Assembly: GCA_023382975.1 (NCBI GenBank)
Contig: JAHDXO010000037.1
Location: 44,271-108,270 of the forward strand
Reading direction: 5' to 3'
DNA length: 64,000 bases
DNA from: Pirellulaceae bacterium
Lineage (GTDB): Bacteria; Planctomycetota; Planctomycetia; Pirellulales; Pirellulaceae
Part shown: positions 17,842 through 27,224 of the stretch, in pieces
Position numbering within the stretch: position 1 is the stretch's first letter
Layout of the letters: every line of letters starts with the position of its first letter
The notes under the pieces: generated by a model
Told to the model about the DNA's origin: nothing
What the model saw: the letters and a program-made list of their open reading frames with translations, nothing else
The model's database searches: none
Program-made: the position numbers and the translations under genes

Positions 17842-20800
17842 TCATTCGCGGCCGCGGTAGAGCAGCCAGTAGACGATGGGGATGACGACCAGGGTGAAGA
17901 CGGTCGACGTGAGGATGCCGAACATAATGGCCCAGGCGAGGCCGGAGAAGATCGGGTCGAGCGTGATCACCCAGTTGCCCAGCAGCGTCGTGCCTGCGGT
18001 GGCCAAGATCGGGCGCGAGCGGACTGCGACGCTCTGGATCACCGCTTCGCGCAGCGGCGTGCCTTCGCGCACGGCCATCTGGATGAACTCGATCAGTACC
18101 GACGAGTTGCGGACGACGATCCCGGCCAGCGCGATCATGCCGATCATGGCCGTCGCCGTGAAGAACATCGGATCGGGATAGCCGCCCGCAGGAACGTTGA
18201 CCAGGACGTTCAAGAGCCAGAAGCCGGGCATGATGCCGATCATGGTCAAGGGGATCGCCAGCATGATCACCAGCGGCAGCATGCGCGAGCCGGTCTGGAA
18301 CATCAGCAGCACGAAGATCAGCAGCAGCGCGGCGCCGAAGGCGATCCCCAAATCGCGGAACACGTCCAGCGTGATCTTCCATTCGCCTTCGCCCGTCCAG
18401 ACCACCGAGTAGCCGACGGGCACCGCCCACGGGTCGCGTCCGCCGGGCGAGAACCACGTGCGCTCGGCCAGCGGCCGGATCGTCGCCGCGGGCTGTGGGT
18501 CGCTGCCGTCGGGTTGCTGATCGAACTGCATATCCAGGATGGCATCGGCCGGCGGCCGTCCCGCGACTTCGCCGTAGACGAAGACCACTCGCCGCAAGTT
18601 CTTGCGGAAGATTACCGACGGTTCGGTGCTTTCGACAAACTCGCCGAGTGCCCCCAACTGGACCAGTTGGCCTTGCTCGCCGACGACGTAGATGTCCTCC
18701 AGGTCGGCGGCGGACGAGCGGATCGACCGCGGCAGACGCAGCTCGATCCACAAAGGCTCCACTTCGCTGGGCAGTTGCAGCACGGTGGCGCGCATCCCCC
18801 CCAGCGCCAGTTGCAGCGTTTCGCTGATCGCCTGGGTCGAAACGCCCGACAGCGCCGCCTTGGGCTTGTCGGTCACGAACACCAACCGCTGCCGTTCGGC
18901 CTCGGCGCTGGTATCGACGTCGACCACGCCGGGTTCGTGGGCCAGCCGCGCCTCGACTCGCCGCGCCGCCTGGATGATGCCTTGGTACGGCCCGCCGTCC
19001 GGACCGTATACCTCCGCCGTGATCGTGGCCAGCACCGGCGGCCCGGGCGGAACTTCGACCAGCTTGACCCGCGCGCCGGCTTCGGCCGCCAACGTCACCA
19101 GGTCGTTGCGGATCCGCAGCAGGATTGTGTGCGACTGTTGGGCACGCTGTTTCTTCGGCGCTAGGTTGATGCGGATGTCGGCCACGTTCGACCCGGTGCG
19201 CAGGAAGTAATGCCGCACCATGCCGTTGAAGTCCATCGGCGACGCCAGCCCGACGTAAATCTGATAATCGACCACCTCGGGCACACCGGCCAGATAGTCG
19301 CCCAGTCGCATCGCCGCCGTCTGAGTCTCCTGCAACGTGGCCCCCTCGGGCATGTCGATCACCACCTGGAACTCGTTCTTGTTGTCGTACGGCAGCATCT
19401 TCAGAGGGACGACTCGCAGCGCCGGCAAGGTGACGGCGGCGGCAAACAGCAGTCCGACCAGACCGAGCGAGGAGAGCGACAGCCAAGTGCGGTCCAGCAC
19501 CGGCCCCAGCAGCGTCCGGCAGATGCGGTACAGCGGCCGCTTGGTCAGATCAAACGGCTCTTCCTGACCGGTGGACGAATCGTGGAGGTTCCGGAGCGCC
19601 ACCAAGGCCAGCCACGGAGTGAGAATAAAGGTGACCAACGTGGAGAACGTGACCGTGAGCGGGACGTTCAAGGCCATCGGCGCCATGTACGGTCCCATCA
19701 TCCCCGTAATGAACATCAACGGCAGAAAGCTGGCGATGATGGCCAGCGTGGACATGATCAGCACCGGACGGACTTCCTGGATCGCGCGCAGCAACGCCTG
19801 CCGCGGCGGAAGGATGCGCATCGCGAAGTAGCGGGCGATGTTTTCGACATCGGTGATCGGATCGTCGACCAACAGGCCCAGCGAGAGGATCAAGGCGAAC
19901 AACGTGACCCGGTTGATCGTGTAGCCCACCATCAGATTGACGAACATGGTCAGGCTGTAGCAGACCGGGATCGCCAGAGCCACGACCAGTGCCTCGCGCC
20001 AGCCGATCATCAGTCCGATCAGCGCGATCACCGTCACCACCGCGATGACCAGACTTTCGACCAGTTCGTTGACCTTGTGATTCGCCGTTTCGCCGTAGTC
20101 TCGCGTGATGCGGAAAAAGACGCCCGTCGGCAGATGCGTCCGAGCCAGCTCGTGCATCTTCCGCTCGACCGCTTCGGCAACCCATACGGCATTGCTGCCC
20201 TTGCGTTTGGCCACCGCGATGTGGACGGCGGGAAACAACTGACCGGTTTCCGGCGGGGGTTCGAGGCGGGCCTGGGCCACCGGCGAGCCATCCTTTGCGC
20301 CGGCTGGATTCTGCGCCGCCGGTCCGAAGCCCAGCCACGTGTAGCTTTCCAACTCCTCGGGGCCGTCCAGGACCGTCGCCACGTCGCGCAGGTAGACCGG
20401 CCGATTGTCGAACAGGTTGACCACAAGATCCTCCAGTTCGCGCGGGTCGGCGACGAACGTGCCGGCATCCACCAGCACTTCCCGGTTCTGCTGATCGAAC
20501 GCGCCGGCACGCATTTCCACGTTGCTGGCCCGCAGTGCCCCGGCGACTTGCAGCGCCGACGTTTGCCGGGCAGCCAATCGCACCGGATCCAACTCGACGC
20601 GGACCCGCCGCTGCCGCCCGCCGGTCACCCAGACGCGGTTGGTGTCGCGGATCGTCTGCAATTCGTTCTGCAGTTCGGCCGCGATCCGGTGCAAGTGGAA
20701 ATCGTCGTACCGATCCGGACGGCTGGACCACAGCGTGACGTTCACGATCGGCACGTCGTCCACCTCGATCGGTTTGACGACCCAGGCGCTGACCGACGGC

Positions 20801-21189
20801 GGAATCTGGTCGACGTTGGATTGGATCTTGTTGTACAGTTTGACCAGCGAATCCTCGCGGTCCTGGCCGACGAAAAAGCGGACGGTCACCACGGCCTGGC
20901 CGGCCCGCGACATGGAATACACGTATTCGACGCCGTCGATCTGATAGAGCAGTTTCTCGATGCGCGTGGTCACCTTCCGCTCGACGTCTTCGGCCGACAG
21001 TCCAGGGGCCGAGATCATCACGTCGGCCAGAGGCACGACGATCTGCGGTTCCTCTTCGCGAGGCGTCAACCACAGGGCGGCCAAGCCCAAGGCCAGCGAG
21101 AGCAGCGTGACCAGGATGGCCACGTCGCCCCGGAGAAACAACTCGACCATGCGAGTCAAAAACGGTGTCTTCTCGTCCAATTGGTTCAT
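17842..21189 (-). CDS. RND family efflux permease (AcrB/AcrD/AcrF type)
   Basis: A 1115-residue inner-membrane transporter. An N-terminal transmembrane helix (VAILVTLLSLALGLAALWL) is followed by a porter domain with PGLSAEDVERKVTTRIEKLL, a helix bundle (VIAVVTVIALIGLMIGWREA onward) carrying the RND motif GLLVDDPITDVENI, a second porter domain and a second helix bundle (FTATAMIGMIALAGIVVRNS). RND pumps expel drugs, metals or lipophiles by proton antiport. I chose the ATG at 21189, 9 nt after GGAG. The adaptor gene ends 19 bp upstream, giving a two-gene operon; no outer-membrane factor is encoded nearby. Confidence 0.92.
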   Translation of the reverse strand: MNQLDEKTPFLTRMVELFLRGDVAILVTLLSLALGLAALWLTPREEEPQIVVPLADVMISAPGLSAEDVERKVTTRIEKLLYQIDGVEYVYSMSRAGQAVVTVRFFVGQDREDSLVKLYNKIQSNVDQIPPSVSAWVVKPIEVDDVPIVNVTLWSSRPDRYDDFHLHRIAAELQNELQTIRDTNRVWVTGGRQRRVRVELDPVRLAARQTSALQVAGALRASNVEMRAGAFDQQNREVLVDAGTFVADPRELEDLVVNLFDNRPVYLRDVATVLDGPEELESYTWLGFGPAAQNPAGAKDGSPVAQARLEPPPETGQLFPAVHIAVAKRKGSNAVWVAEAVERKMHELARTHLPTGVFFRITRDYGETANHKVNELVESLVIAVVTVIALIGLMIGWREALVVALAIPVCYSLTMFVNLMVGYTINRVTLFALILSLGLLVDDPITDVENIARYFAMRILPPRQALLRAIQEVRPVLIMSTLAIIASFLPLMFITGMMGPYMAPMALNVPLTVTFSTLVTFILTPWLALVALRNLHDSSTGQEEPFDLTKRPLYRICRTLLGPVLDRTWLSLSSLGLVGLLFAAAVTLPALRVVPLKMLPYDNKNEFQVVIDMPEGATLQETQTAAMRLGDYLAGVPEVVDYQIYVGLASPMDFNGMVRHYFLRTGSNVADIRINLAPKKQRAQQSHTILLRIRNDLVTLAAEAGARVKLVEVPPGPPVLATITAEVYGPDGGPYQGIIQAARRVEARLAHEPGVVDVDTSAEAERQRLVFVTDKPKAALSGVSTQAISETLQLALGGMRATVLQLPSEVEPLWIELRLPRSIRSSAADLEDIYVVGEQGQLVQLGALGEFVESTEPSVIFRKNLRRVVFVYGEVAGRPPADAILDMQFDQQPDGSDPQPAATIRPLAERTWFSPGGRDPWAVPVGYSVVWTGEGEWKITLDVFRDLGIAFGAALLLIFVLLMFQTGSRMLPLVIMLAIPLTMIGIMPGFWLLNVLVNVPAGGYPDPMFFTATAMIGMIALAGIVVRNSSVLIEFIQMAVREGTPLREAVIQSVAVRSRPILATAGTTLLGNWVITLDPIFSGLAWAIMFGILTSTVFTLVVIPIVYWLLYRGRE

Positions 21190-21208
21190 GGCCGCTCCAT
21201 CCCAGCTT

Positions 21209-22336
21209 CTACTGGTGCAACACGACGCGGTTGCCCGCCTCCAAGCCGCTGAGCACTTCGACATGGCCGGGTCCGCCGAACCGGCCGGTCGTGATAAACC
21301 GTCGCTCGAGCGTTACTCCGTCCGCTGCCACCGCGTCGACGAACTGCAATTGGCCCAGATGCTGGATCGCCGCCGTGTTCAAACACAAGTGACGGCGCAC
21401 GCCGCTGGGAATTCGCAACCGCCCGAACATGCCTTCGTACAGCCCCTCGGCATCGGTCAAGGCGACTTTGACCAGAAACGACCGGCTGGCCGCTTCCGCC
21501 TGAGGCACGATCTCGTCGACCCGCGCGGTCACATCCCGGTTCAGCGCGTCGATATGGACGGTCAACGTGTCACCGACTTTCAGCTTGACGGCCAGGTTCT
21601 CCATCACGGGCGCTTCCAGCCGCAAGGACCGCGGATCGTACAGCACCAGGATCGGCACGCCGGGCTGAGCGATGTCGCCAGGCTCGGCCAAACGATCGAC
21701 GATCATGCCGTCCTGGGCCGCCTCGATCGTCGTGTAGGACAGGTTCACTTCGGCGCCGGACACCGCCTGCTCGGCCTGCTGGACTCTGGACTTGGCCAGA
21801 TTCACCGCGGTCTTGCTCTGTTCGAACTGATTGGCGGGCAGGATCTTCTTCTCGTACAGTTTCATGTCCCGCTGCAGATCGCTCTCGGCCTGGGCCATTG
21901 CGACCCGCGCCGCTTCCAGGGCGGACTGCAACTGATCCAGCCGAGACCGCAGATCGCGCGGATCCAGGCGGATCAGCAGTTCCCCCTGTTTCACCAAGTC
22001 TCCCGCCTTGACGCGGATTTCGTCGATCGGCGCCAAGATGCGCGGGGCGATCTCCGTCCGCGTCGCTGCCCGCAGAGTGCCGACGGCCTCGGCGAAATAC
22101 TCCTTCTCCACTTCGTAGACCGTGCTGAGTTGGCCGGTCAGATCCGGCGTCAGTTTTCGTTCGACGCGCACCGTGGCGCCCGGCTGAATCTTCTGGTCGA
22201 ACATCCCCGCCATCCAGGCGATGATCAGGACCATCACTCCCAATCCCAGCACCAGCGGCAGCACCGTCTTGACGATCACATTGAGGACGAGTTTCGCTTT
22301 CACCGTACCCTCCTGCAACGAGGCCATGATGTTCAC
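21209..22336 (-). CDS. RND periplasmic adaptor (membrane fusion protein)
   Basis: A 375-residue protein with an N-terminal membrane anchor (TVLPLVLGLGVMVLIIAWMA), a split lipoyl domain (RILAPIDEIRVKAGDLVKQG and SYTTIEAAQDGMIVDRLAEP), a coiled helical hairpin between them (about residues 140-205), and C-terminal barrel and membrane-proximal domains. It should link the RND permease to an outer-membrane channel. The start is uncertain: a GTG at 22336 overlaps the stop of the small protease gene, and an ATG lies at 22327. The close coupling with the protease gene suggests shared transcription. Confidence 0.88.
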   Translation of the reverse strand: MNIMASLQEGTVKAKLVLNVIVKTVLPLVLGLGVMVLIIAWMAGMFDQKIQPGATVRVERKLTPDLTGQLSTVYEVEKEYFAEAVGTLRAATRTEIAPRILAPIDEIRVKAGDLVKQGELLIRLDPRDLRSRLDQLQSALEAARVAMAQAESDLQRDMKLYEKKILPANQFEQSKTAVNLAKSRVQQAEQAVSGAEVNLSYTTIEAAQDGMIVDRLAEPGDIAQPGVPILVLYDPRSLRLEAPVMENLAVKLKVGDTLTVHIDALNRDVTARVDEIVPQAEAASRSFLVKVALTDAEGLYEGMFGRLRIPSGVRRHLCLNTAAIQHLGQLQFVDAVAADGVTLERRFITTGRFGGPGHVEVLSGLEAGNRVVLHQ

Positions 22337-22695
22337 GTGATTTCCACGGTTCTCATCTTGTAATCAATGTCCAAACGACGGCCATCAAGCAGCATGGTTC
22401 CGAGAAGCGGATACACTCCATCGTTGGCAATGATCTGCATCTCGTAAGAACTGCCGAACCAATCGAGAAAACAGGCAAACGTCTCCAGTTCGACAGCGCT
22501 CCCGTCTGCAAGGATTGCCTCTGCTGACGACTCCTTCACCAGTCCCAAGTCGGCAACTTGGTTTCGTGGTATGACCAATCCTCCGTTGAACGCCGTGTCG
22601 ATCCACGCGATGATGTTCATTCGATGACCGTTGCGTGACCCAGACACAGGAATTGGCAGCAATGCTCGCAACCTGTCGTCAACGAATCCATTCAC
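22333..22695 (-). CDS. Retropepsin-like clan AA aspartic protease
   Basis: A 120-residue protein. The active-site loop is IDTAFNGGLVIP (a D-T/S-A/G motif), followed by a flap-like beta segment and a C-terminal LLGTMLLDGRRLDIDYKMRT with the hydrophobic-Gly pattern seen in clan AA proteases. One such half-domain should need to dimerise. I chose the GTG at 22695, 10 nt after GGAGGG; it lies inside the end of the preceding gene. Small proteases of this kind are often found with an overlapping short partner, as here. Their natural substrates are unknown. Confidence 0.72.
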   Translation of the reverse strand: MNGFVDDRLRALLPIPVSGSRNGHRMNIIAWIDTAFNGGLVIPRNQVADLGLVKESSAEAILADGSAVELETFACFLDWFGSSYEMQIIANDGVYPLLGTMLLDGRRLDIDYKMRTVEIT

Positions 22696-22942
22696 GGTGG
22701 CACCCTCCGATGTGAAACGCCGCGCGATGACCGATTTTGATCGTGTGTGATAGGCGGGACGGATACTTCGCACGCGCCGACTTCACCGCTTCGTCGAACG
22801 TATCGCCCAGGAAATATTCTCCGGATTCTGGCTCGATTGCAACGAACCGATCCACGTGCCGAGATTCCAGATCCAGTTGCAGTTGGTTGGCGTAAATCTG
22901 CTTGGCACGATCGATAACAGATTTTGTCTCGCTGGATACCAT
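22679..22942 (-). CDS. Small protein paired with the aspartic protease
   Basis: An 87-residue protein beginning MVSSETKSVIDRAKQIYANQ and containing GEYFLGDTFDEAVKSARAKY and a C-terminal IKIGHRAAFHIGG. The downstream protease gene starts 17 bp before this stop, and its ribosome site lies inside this gene, so the two are translationally coupled. The pairing resembles a two-gene cassette seen around stand-alone retropepsin-like proteases. I infer a substrate, inhibitor or antitoxin-like role but cannot show it. Confidence 0.65.
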   Translation of the reverse strand: MVSSETKSVIDRAKQIYANQLQLDLESRHVDRFVAIEPESGEYFLGDTFDEAVKSARAKYPSRLSHTIKIGHRAAFHIGGCHREWIR

Positions 22943-23022
22943 TTCTGCTCTCCCTTGCTTGTCTCACATCTGGCGGTCGCTTATTGTAATCGAAAACCAG
23001 AACTCCTTGGAGCCCGATTCGG

Positions 23023-24222
23023 ATGCAGGCGGAAGTGATTGCGATCGGCGATGAATTGACCAGCGGCCAGCGGCTGAACACCAATAGCCAGTGGCTCAGC
23101 CAGCGCCTCGAAGAACTCGGCGTACCCGTGATGTTCCACACGACCGTCGGCGACGACCTGGAGGCCAATGTACGCGTGCTGCGCGAAGCCGCCGCCCGCG
23201 CCGAAATCGTCGTGTGTACCGGCGGGCTGGGACCGACGGCCGACGATTTGACTCGCGAAGCGCTGGCCGCCTGCGTCGGCGTGGATCTGGTGCTGGACCC
23301 GCAGTCGCTGGAACACATCCGCAACCTGTTTGCGCGGCGCCGCCGCGAGATGCCCGAGCGGAACCGGGTGCAAGCGATGTTTCCTCGCGGCAGCAGCCCC
23401 ATCCCCAACGCGCACGGCAGCGCACCGGGCATCGACATGCAAATCGCGCGGCCGGACCAGTCGCCGGCGCGCGTCTTTGCCCTGCCCGGCGTTCCGGCCG
23501 AGATGCAAGAGATGTGGCGTCAAACCGTCGAGCCTGCCATCCTGGCCATGCTGGGCGGCCAGTGTCGCTGCATCCGCAACCGCTGCATCAAGTGTTTCGG
23601 GGTCGGCGAAAGCGACCTGGAAGCGATGCTACCCGATCTGATCCGCCGCGGGCGCGAGCCGCGGGTCGGGATCACCGTCAGCCGGGCCACCATCACGCTG
23701 CGGATCACGGCGACAGGGCCGACGCCAGATGCCTGTCAGCAGATGATCAAGCCGACCGAAGCTACGATTCGCCAGTGCCTGGGCGAGTTGATTTTCGGCG
23801 AAGACGAGGACGAATTGCAGGACGCGGTGGTAAGGTTGCTGTCGGCTCGCGGTCAGACGTTGGCGACCGTCGAATTCGGCTCCGGGGGGCTGATGGCCCA
23901 CTGGCTGAGCGAAGCCGATCCGTCGCGCCGTGTCTTCCGCGGCGGCTGGATTCTGCCCGACCCGGAGAACACTGCCGCGGCCGTGTCGCAACTTGCCGAA
24001 CAATGCTGCCGCCAGTTTTGCAGCCGTTGGGCCTTGGCTGTCGGTCCGTTTCCCGCCAGCGATGCGGGCGGCGGCCCGCCGGGCGAACTGCATCTGGCCT
24101 TGGCCGGTCCCGACGGAACCACGACCAAGACGACCTCGTTCGCGGGCCATCCCGATTTGCTCAAGCATCGCTCGGTCAAACTGGCCCTCGATCTGCTGCG
24201 GCTGAAACTGGTCCAGAAATGA
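23023..24222 (+). CDS. cinA: CinA family competence/damage-inducible protein
   Basis: A 399-residue protein, normal length for full CinA. The N-terminal molybdopterin-binding-like domain (residues 1-170) has AEVIAIGDELTSGQRLNTNS and VVCTGGLGPTADDLTREALA, the features used for ADP-ribose/NMN-type substrates. A COG1058 linker and a C-terminal PncC-type amidohydrolase domain (from about 265) follow. In that domain the usual A-E-S-C-T-G-G motif reads V-E-F-G-S-G-G (283-289), so the expected nucleophilic Ser is a Phe (F285). The NMN deamidase half may therefore be inactive. The gene is divergent from the protease pair, with GGAG upstream of the ATG. Confidence 0.87.
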   Translation: MQAEVIAIGDELTSGQRLNTNSQWLSQRLEELGVPVMFHTTVGDDLEANVRVLREAAARAEIVVCTGGLGPTADDLTREALAACVGVDLVLDPQSLEHIRNLFARRRREMPERNRVQAMFPRGSSPIPNAHGSAPGIDMQIARPDQSPARVFALPGVPAEMQEMWRQTVEPAILAMLGGQCRCIRNRCIKCFGVGESDLEAMLPDLIRRGREPRVGITVSRATITLRITATGPTPDACQQMIKPTEATIRQCLGELIFGEDEDELQDAVVRLLSARGQTLATVEFGSGGLMAHWLSEADPSRRVFRGGWILPDPENTAAAVSQLAEQCCRQFCSRWALAVGPFPASDAGGGPPGELHLALAGPDGTTTKTTSFAGHPDLLKHRSVKLALDLLRLKLVQK

Positions 24223-24250
24223 AGAAGCGGGAGGCCACGGGCCTCTTGGC

Positions 24251-25168
24251 CTATTCCGGTTGGGCCATGTCGCGGGCGTGGTAGCTGCTGCGGACAAAGG
24301 GGCCGCTGGCGACTTTCCGAAAACCCATCTGACGCGCGGCTTCGCCCAGGCGGTCGAATTCCTCGGGGCTCACATAGCGAACCACCGGCAGGAAACGCTG
24401 CGTGTCGGGCTGCAGATACTGCCCCAGGGTCAGGTAGTCGACACCGCGGTCCCGCAGATCGGCCAGGGTGTCCAGGATCTCGTCCTCGGTCTCGCCCAAG
24501 CCCAGCATGAGTCCGCTCTTGGTCTTGATCTGCGGATCCAACTGTTTCACTCGCTGCAACAGTTCCAGCGTCCAGCGGTAATCCGACTGAGGCCCGCGGA
24601 CGCGGCGATAAAGCCGCGGCACCGTCTCGGTGTTGTGATTGAACACTTCCGGCCTCGATTCGACCACACGGTCCAATGCGTCGCGGCGGTGGATGAAGTC
24701 CGGCGTCAATACCTCGATCGTCGCGCCCGTCCGTTCCCGCACCGCCAGCACGCATCGATAGAAATGGTCCGCGCCGCCGTCGGGCAAGTCGTCGCGGGTC
24801 ACCGAGGTGATCACGACATGCCGCAACCCGAGTCGCTGGGCCGCCTCAGCGACTCGTTCCGGCTCGCCGTCGTCCAGCGGTTCGGGACGCCCACGGGACA
24901 CCGCACAGAACCCGCAACTGCGAGTGCAGACGTTGCCCAGAATCATGAACGTGGCCGTCTTCTGCGAGTAGCACTCCATCCGGTTGGGACATTTGGCATT
25001 GTCGCAAACCGTCTCCAGCCCCAGTTGATCCAGAAGTCCTGCGGTGAAGTGGTTCGCGTTCCCCTTGGGTACTTTGCGTTTGAGCCAACGCGGCAGTCGA
25101 AACAGTGTGTCCTCGGTAGCGCGGCGGTCGAGCACCGGTAGATCTAAGACGGTCGTTGGCAAAGTCAC
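24251..25168 (-). CDS. lipA: Lipoyl synthase
   Basis: A 305-residue radical SAM enzyme that inserts two sulfurs into protein-bound octanoyl groups to make lipoate for 2-oxoacid dehydrogenases and glycine cleavage. The auxiliary 4Fe-4S ligands are C55, C60 and C66 (CDNAKCPNRMEC). The radical SAM cluster ligands are C81, C85 and C88 (CTRSCGFC). The conserved FNHNTETVPRLYRRVRGP and TKSGLMLGLGE segments and the C-terminal VASGPFVRSSYHA are present. The start is a GTG at 25168 with GAGGA 6 nt upstream. It is convergent with cinA and has no operon partner here. Confidence 0.95.
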   Translation of the reverse strand: MTLPTTVLDLPVLDRRATEDTLFRLPRWLKRKVPKGNANHFTAGLLDQLGLETVCDNAKCPNRMECYSQKTATFMILGNVCTRSCGFCAVSRGRPEPLDDGEPERVAEAAQRLGLRHVVITSVTRDDLPDGGADHFYRCVLAVRERTGATIEVLTPDFIHRRDALDRVVESRPEVFNHNTETVPRLYRRVRGPQSDYRWTLELLQRVKQLDPQIKTKSGLMLGLGETEDEILDTLADLRDRGVDYLTLGQYLQPDTQRFLPVVRYVSPEEFDRLGEAARQMGFRKVASGPFVRSSYHARDMAQPE

Positions 25169-25366
25169 CGAAAATCCTCAGGAAACACGGGCAAGGTTCG
25201 CTTCTCGTTCTTCGCACGCCGCCATTATACGTCGAATTCCGTCTCGGTGTAGTGCGGTCGAGCCAACACTGGCAGGGTTGATGAAGTGCGATCGACGAGT
25301 ATGATAGGGCAGTCGCGACACGCCACTGTCGCTCACCCACCGTCTGAAATCCGGGTTTCCCAGACC

Positions 25367-26506
25367 ATGAAATTTGCTTCCTCTGCCTGCATGCTCCCGG
25401 GGATCTTGCTCGCCTTCGCAACGGTCGGGACGATCGCTGTCCACGCCGTGGAAAAATCAGCGGTTTATCGGGTCGAATTGTCCGATCCGGTCGCGCCTGG
25501 TGAGCCGCCGCGGGTCTACGAGATTGTCGCCTCGGACGACGAGAATGGCTTCCCCGCGGGATACGCCCTGTCGTTCCAGACGCACGTCTGCATCGACGAA
25601 CAGTGCCGGATGGTGCGGGTCACGATGCACTGGAACGCGTTGGGCTACTACCAGCGGCTCGAGTGCCCACCGGATTTGCCGCTGACGCGAAAACAACACG
25701 TGCCTTTCACGCCGGAGGACTACGCCAAGCTGGACCGGATTCTGATGGACCGCGATTCGATTCTCGGCGGCCAACCGTTGGAGGCGTTGGTCAAGCCGGT
25801 GATCGAGGCCCAGAACCCGGAGATCGATGGCTTGTCGGGTGCGACGCCGCAGACCGTCAAGGACTCGGTCGTCGAGGACGCGGCCTACACCACGTGGACC
25901 ATGTGGCACTGGGCCAACGGCGAAATCGTTCCCAAGCTCCAGGCGTTGACCGAACCGCGAGTCACTTCGGATTACCTGCGCTATCTGCTGCGGTCCGAGG
26001 ATCGCCGCGATGTGGACTTCGCGCTGCGTTACCTGCAGAAGCACCCCCCGGCCCGTGAATTGCTGGTCGACGAGATGTTCCATGTCTTGCTGCACGGCGA
26101 CCGGGAACACGTCGCGTTGTCGCTCGAACTGCTCGATCGGTCGGTGCTCGACAAACGGCAACTGCACGGCCGGTTGATCGAAGCTTTTTGCAGCATGAGC
26201 ACCAGCTACAGCCCGATGGTTTTGGATTACTTTGCCGCCCAGCCCGAGTTGCCCGCCGAAACGCTGGAGGGGCTGAGCGCGATCCTGAGCGAGCTGCCCT
26301 ATTTTCAGGTCCACCTGACGTTGCGGTTGCTGGACGCGAAGGGCTTCTGCTCGGAGAAGGCCGAAACCTATGTTGCCGGTCTGCTGGACCACGACAACTT
26401 CTTCATCGCCCGCCGCGCCAGCGAACACTTGTCAAAGCAGGCCGTCGGCGAAACCACCAAACGACGCCTGGAGACGTTCCGGGAACAGCACCGCGACCGC
26501 CTGTGA
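25367..26506 (+). CDS. Secreted protein with FMN-binding-like motif and HEAT-like helices
   Basis: A 379-residue protein with a Sec signal peptide (MKFASSACMLPGILLAFATV). The first half includes two nearby cysteines (HVCIDEQCRMV) and the segment IDGLSGATPQTVKDSVVEDA, which resembles the S-G-A-T flavin-attachment site of FMN-binding domains. The second half is a run of helices resembling HEAT repeats (YLRYLLRSEDRRDVDFALRY onward). The function is unknown; an extracytoplasmic redox or scaffold role is inference. I chose the ATG at 25367 for the signal peptide. Confidence 0.65.
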   Translation: MKFASSACMLPGILLAFATVGTIAVHAVEKSAVYRVELSDPVAPGEPPRVYEIVASDDENGFPAGYALSFQTHVCIDEQCRMVRVTMHWNALGYYQRLECPPDLPLTRKQHVPFTPEDYAKLDRILMDRDSILGGQPLEALVKPVIEAQNPEIDGLSGATPQTVKDSVVEDAAYTTWTMWHWANGEIVPKLQALTEPRVTSDYLRYLLRSEDRRDVDFALRYLQKHPPARELLVDEMFHVLLHGDREHVALSLELLDRSVLDKRQLHGRLIEAFCSMSTSYSPMVLDYFAAQPELPAETLEGLSAILSELPYFQVHLTLRLLDAKGFCSEKAETYVAGLLDHDNFFIARRASEHLSKQAVGETTKRRLETFREQHRDRL

Positions 26507-26545
26507 CGGCTCTCGCGCGAGGCTCGAGCGTCTTGCGACGTGTCT

Positions 26546-27211
26546 TCACAGGATGCCGTATTTGTTGAAGGCATCGGTGGCCGAGAGCCCCTGTTCGATG
26601 TCGCGGCGGACGGATTTCTCGGCTCGCGACTTTTCGAGGGCGCCGGTGATCACCGCGTCGACCAGGTCCGCCGGCACGATCAACACGCCGTCGATATCCC
26701 CGAACACCAAATCGCCCGGTTGGATCGACACTTGGCCGATTTCGACGGGACAGCGAAAATCGACCACCTGCATGCGGGCGCCCGAATCCTGCGCGTAGCC
26801 GCCGCGGCTGAAGGCGGGGAAATCCTGTTCGAGCACCTGCGGGGTGTCGCGGTGATAGCCGTTGACCACGGCGCCCGCGGCGCCTCGGGCTTTGGCCGCG
26901 GCCGTCATGATCTCGCCCCAGCTCGCGCAGTTCAGCGCCCCACCCGTGGCCACATACACCTCGCCCGGTCGCAGCGCGTCGAGCGCTTCGGTCAACCGGC
27001 CAAACGGGCGTTTCTGCGGCCCGAAGACCTGGATCTGCAAGACCGGCATCGCGAAGCCGACCACAACCATGCGCGCGTCAAGCGGCCGGATCGCCGGCGG
27101 CAAGAATTGATGATATCGCCCGTGGCTGTCCAGGACGTCGCCGACGACGGGCGTATACAGTTCGCTGCGGATCAAAGCGAAGAGCTGTTCGTCGTTGTTC
27201 CATTCGGCCAT
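26546..27211 (-). CDS. RraA family protein
   Basis: A 221-residue protein with the RraA/HMG-aldolase fold signature: an N-terminal LYTPVVGDVLDSHGRYHQFL, GALNCASWGEIMTAAAKARG then AAGAVVNGYHRD, and the C-terminal PGDLVFGDIDGVLIVP. Family members are either RNase E inhibitors or, more often outside enterobacteria, metal-dependent 4-hydroxy-4-methyl-2-oxoglutarate aldolases or oxaloacetate decarboxylases. The usual D..R motif of the aldolases reads GYHRD here, with Asp following Arg, so the reaction is uncertain. The gene is convergent with the preceding secreted-protein gene; GAGAG precedes the ATG. Confidence 0.82.
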   Translation of the reverse strand: MAEWNNDEQLFALIRSELYTPVVGDVLDSHGRYHQFLPPAIRPLDARMVVVGFAMPVLQIQVFGPQKRPFGRLTEALDALRPGEVYVATGGALNCASWGEIMTAAAKARGAAGAVVNGYHRDTPQVLEQDFPAFSRGGYAQDSGARMQVVDFRCPVEIGQVSIQPGDLVFGDIDGVLIVPADLVDAVITGALEKSRAEKSVRRDIEQGLSATDAFNKYGIL

Positions 27212-27224
27212 CGAAGTTTCTCTC

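Noticed and set aside
19210..21252. Long rightward open frame opposite the RND pump
   Set aside because: Antisense shadow; the sequence is a His/Gln/Arg-rich artefact of codon bias on the opposite strand.
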